Positions 62,533 through 64,000 of a DNA stretch of 64,000 bases are shown here, one piece after another. Within the stretch, counting starts at the first letter, position 1. Each line of letters opens with the position of its first letter. Position numbers and translations under genes: made by a program. Origin of the DNA: Kosakonia sp. H02 (GTDB lineage: Bacteria > Pseudomonadota > Gammaproteobacteria > Enterobacterales > Enterobacteriaceae); NCBI GenBank assembly GCA_030704225.1, contig CP131915.1, forward strand, positions 2,480,001-2,544,000, in the 5' to 3' direction. The notes beneath the pieces were generated by a model. The model was not told where the DNA came from and did not search any database. It saw only the letters and a program-made list of their open reading frames with translations.

Positions 62533-63162
62533 TTATGCCAACTGACTGGCAAACAAACCGGCGGCACTGACGGCATCAATGGCGGTTTTGCCTAATTTTG
62601 TGCGAATGGCATCGGCCAGGGCGATAGTAGAAAGGCCGGTGCAGGAGAACGCAATGATTTCCGCCCCCTCCCGGTAAAGCATATCGGCGCAGGCCAGCGC
62701 GCTGGCTCGTCCCTCTGGCGTGAGGAGATCGGTCGTTTTCGTCACCCCTTCCGGTCGCGCGTAGCGGACATCTTCGCCGAGCAACGCGCGAAACGGTGCA
62801 GGCGCGGCGGCGCCAATGCCCATCACCGCCACCGGGCGTTTGAGCATCGCGGCAATGCTGGCGGATGCGCTTCCCGCACTGACGACCGGCACCGAAACCG
62901 CAGCACGCAGTTGCGCCAGGCCAGGATCGGCAGCGCAGCTCAGAAACAGCATGCTACAGCCCTGCTCTTGCAACGCTTTGCCCAGCGCCACGATTTTAGG
63001 TATCGCCAGCGCTTCGCTTTGCGCATCAAAAATGCCGTTACGCTGATCCTCAATGCAGCGGCTGATTGACGCAATGCCGTACTCTTGCTGGATCAGCCGC
63101 CCGTGCTCTTGCACAAAATGCGCATCGTCATGGGTTAATACACGAATAATGCCTAACATCAT
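62533..63162 (-). CDS. Asp/Glu/hydantoin racemase family protein
   Basis: This 209-residue protein shows the two-cysteine racemase pattern (LFLSCAADPG near residue 76 and IAFSCTGLST near residue 173). The family interconverts amino-acid or hydantoin enantiomers without cofactor. Two adjacent ATGs (63162 and 63159) are possible. It lies 6 bp after the dipeptidase gene, so the two are co-transcribed. Confidence 0.85.
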   Translation of the reverse strand: MMLGIIRVLTHDDAHFVQEHGRLIQQEYGIASISRCIEDQRNGIFDAQSEALAIPKIVALGKALQEQGCSMLFLSCAADPGLAQLRAAVSVPVVSAGSASASIAAMLKRPVAVMGIGAAAPAPFRALLGEDVRYARPEGVTKTTDLLTPEGRASALACADMLYREGAEIIAFSCTGLSTIALADAIRTKLGKTAIDAVSAAGLFASQLA

Positions 63163-63168
63163 GCCCCC

Positions 63169-63861
63169 TCAGTAAAAGCGGTGGTCGGCAGCCAGCGGGA
63201 TCGCCGCTTCATTGGCTTTAAACAGCAATGCCGTTTTCTTGCCGCCCAACTGCGCGTGGCCGTTTTGCACGGAAATCCAGCTCCCTTCCGGTAAGCCGAT
63301 GACTTCAAGCTTCGGATCGACCACCAGCAGTTCGCGGATCCGCTGCTCGCGGGTTTCGCCCTGATGCCCGGCAGGCAGCGCGTTGGTAAAGTGCGGGTTG
63401 ATTTGTAACGGCACCAGATTGAGTGCATCCAGCCCACCCGGATCGACAATCGGCATGTCATTGGTGGTACGAATGGTTGGGCAGGCCAGGTTCGCCCCGG
63501 CGCTCCAGCCAACGTACAGTGCACCATTACTCACCGCCTGGCGGATCGGTTCGATCAAGCCGCGTTCACGGCAGCTCTTCAGCAGATGAAAGGTATTGCC
63601 ACCGCCGATCATCACACTATCCGCAGCGGCAATCGCGGCTGCTGCATCATCAACGGTGTGAATACCGGTGATCGAAAGATCCAGCTCCGCCAGCGCCCGC
63701 CGGACTTTATCGGTGTAGGCATCATAGCTTTGCGTGACGCCCGCAAAAGGGATAAATACCACCTTGCGACGCCCGCCGAGCTGCGCTTTCAGCAGCGGCA
63801 GCGCATAGTGCAGATAATCGCTGCCCGGCAGCACCGAATTACTCAGCAACAACAGGTTCAT
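63169..63861 (-). CDS. Dipeptidase E family (alpha-aspartyl dipeptidase) protein
   Basis: This 230-residue protein aligns with PepE of E. coli/Salmonella, including the nucleophile motif GWSAGANLACPTIRTTNDMP and LPLQINPHFTNALP-type stretch. PepE (peptidase S51) cleaves Asp-X dipeptides. In E. coli pepE is elsewhere (near metH), so this is probably a paralog in an amino-acid/dipeptide cluster. AAGGAGACGAAC precedes the ATG. Confidence 0.88.
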   Translation of the reverse strand: MNLLLLSNSVLPGSDYLHYALPLLKAQLGGRRKVVFIPFAGVTQSYDAYTDKVRRALAELDLSITGIHTVDDAAAAIAAADSVMIGGGNTFHLLKSCRERGLIEPIRQAVSNGALYVGWSAGANLACPTIRTTNDMPIVDPGGLDALNLVPLQINPHFTNALPAGHQGETREQRIRELLVVDPKLEVIGLPEGSWISVQNGHAQLGGKKTALLFKANEAAIPLAADHRFY

Positions 63862-63873
63862 GTTCGTCTCCTT

Positions 63874-64000
63874 CTAGAGCAGATTGCGCAGCAGATCGGC
63901 CAGCAGCTTATTCGACAGCACCACCGGCAGCGCGACATGGCGCGCACAGATCGCCTGATGCCAGCCGGTGTAACCCATACAGTCGGTCAGGATCACTTCT
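63874..64000 (-). CDS. AroM-like protein, C-terminal part (5' end outside window)
   Basis: The minus strand is open from the window edge to a TAG at 63874-63876, giving 41 residues (EVILTDCMGYTGWHQAICAR then a hydrophobic tail). The DCMGY motif and overall pattern resemble the AroM family C-terminus, of unknown function. It ends 12 bp before the dipeptidase gene and would head or belong to the same operon. Confidence 0.65.
   Translation of the reverse strand, partial: EVILTDCMGYTGWHQAICARHVALPVVLSNKLLADLLRNLL

Noticed and set aside
1..64000. tRNA, rRNA, CRISPR arrays, insertion sequences, prophage or integrase genes
   Set aside because: None was seen on either strand; the only long exact repeat noticed is the 93-bp tandem duplication.

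Overview
The window looks like about 64 kb of chromosome from a gamma-proteobacterium of the family Enterobacteriaceae, most like the Enterobacter/Kosakonia/Klebsiella side. This rests on gene content and on close protein similarity, recalled from memory, to E. coli proteins (ProP, PhnF-P, FdhF, Acs, ActP, GltP, GhxP, SoxR, SoxS, YjcB). The gene order follows the E. coli 92-93 min region (proP, yjcZ, crfC, yjdM, phn, fdhF, gltP, acs, yjcH, actP, yjcE, ghxP, soxR, soxS, pdeC, yjcB), with lineage-specific blocks inserted or swapped. I see no rRNA, tRNA, CRISPR array, insertion sequence or prophage.

Layout. Positions 1-1630 hold the end of a TonB-dependent receptor gene and a NicO-type Ni/Co exporter. 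Positions 1669-8861 hold proP, an inserted 2-keto-3-deoxygluconate permease (kdgT), the coupled pair yjcZ-crfC, and yjdM. Positions 9027-16648 are a tightly overlapped C-P lyase operon phnFGHIJKLMNP that lacks phnCDE and phnO. Positions 16846-18670 hold a small LMW-PTP-like protein and a UshA-like nucleotidase with an altered active-site motif. Positions 18872-27678 hold a hybrid sensor kinase divergent from a sugar operon (RbsA/C/B-type ABC importer, D-lyxose-type isomerase, class II aldolase, PfkB kinase), which reads as a complete uptake and breakdown route. Positions 27748-28063 are a structured non-coding element. Positions 28088-31170 hold a FhuE-like siderophore receptor behind a Fur-like box and an OmpR-type regulator with an exact in-frame 93-bp tandem duplication.

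Positions 31443-33590 are the selenocysteine gene fdhF with sigma-54 promoter elements. Positions 33706-36676 are an AT-rich c-di-GMP insertion: an EAL protein and a PilZ protein fused to a degenerate HD-GYP domain. Positions 36721-42663 hold gltP and acs-yjcH-actP (glutamate and acetate use), with a large foldable element between acs and yjcH. Then come a Gfo/Idh/MocA oxidoreductase, a LysR regulator, yjcE, ghxP behind PurR-like boxes, a glutathione transferase, the sRNA SraL, soxR/soxS, two c-di-GMP enzymes (pdeC and a GGDEF protein) and yjcB.

Positions 54473-60593 are the most system-like accessory block. It contains a four-gene ABC importer transcribed away from a short MBL-fold gene (PhnP/RNase Z-like N-terminal half), a LacI regulator and an inositol-monophosphatase-family enzyme. 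I infer a phosphate-ester uptake and hydrolysis system, possibly damaged in its MBL gene. The right edge has a secreted GH18 chitinase and an AroM-like / dipeptidase E / Asp-Glu racemase cluster.
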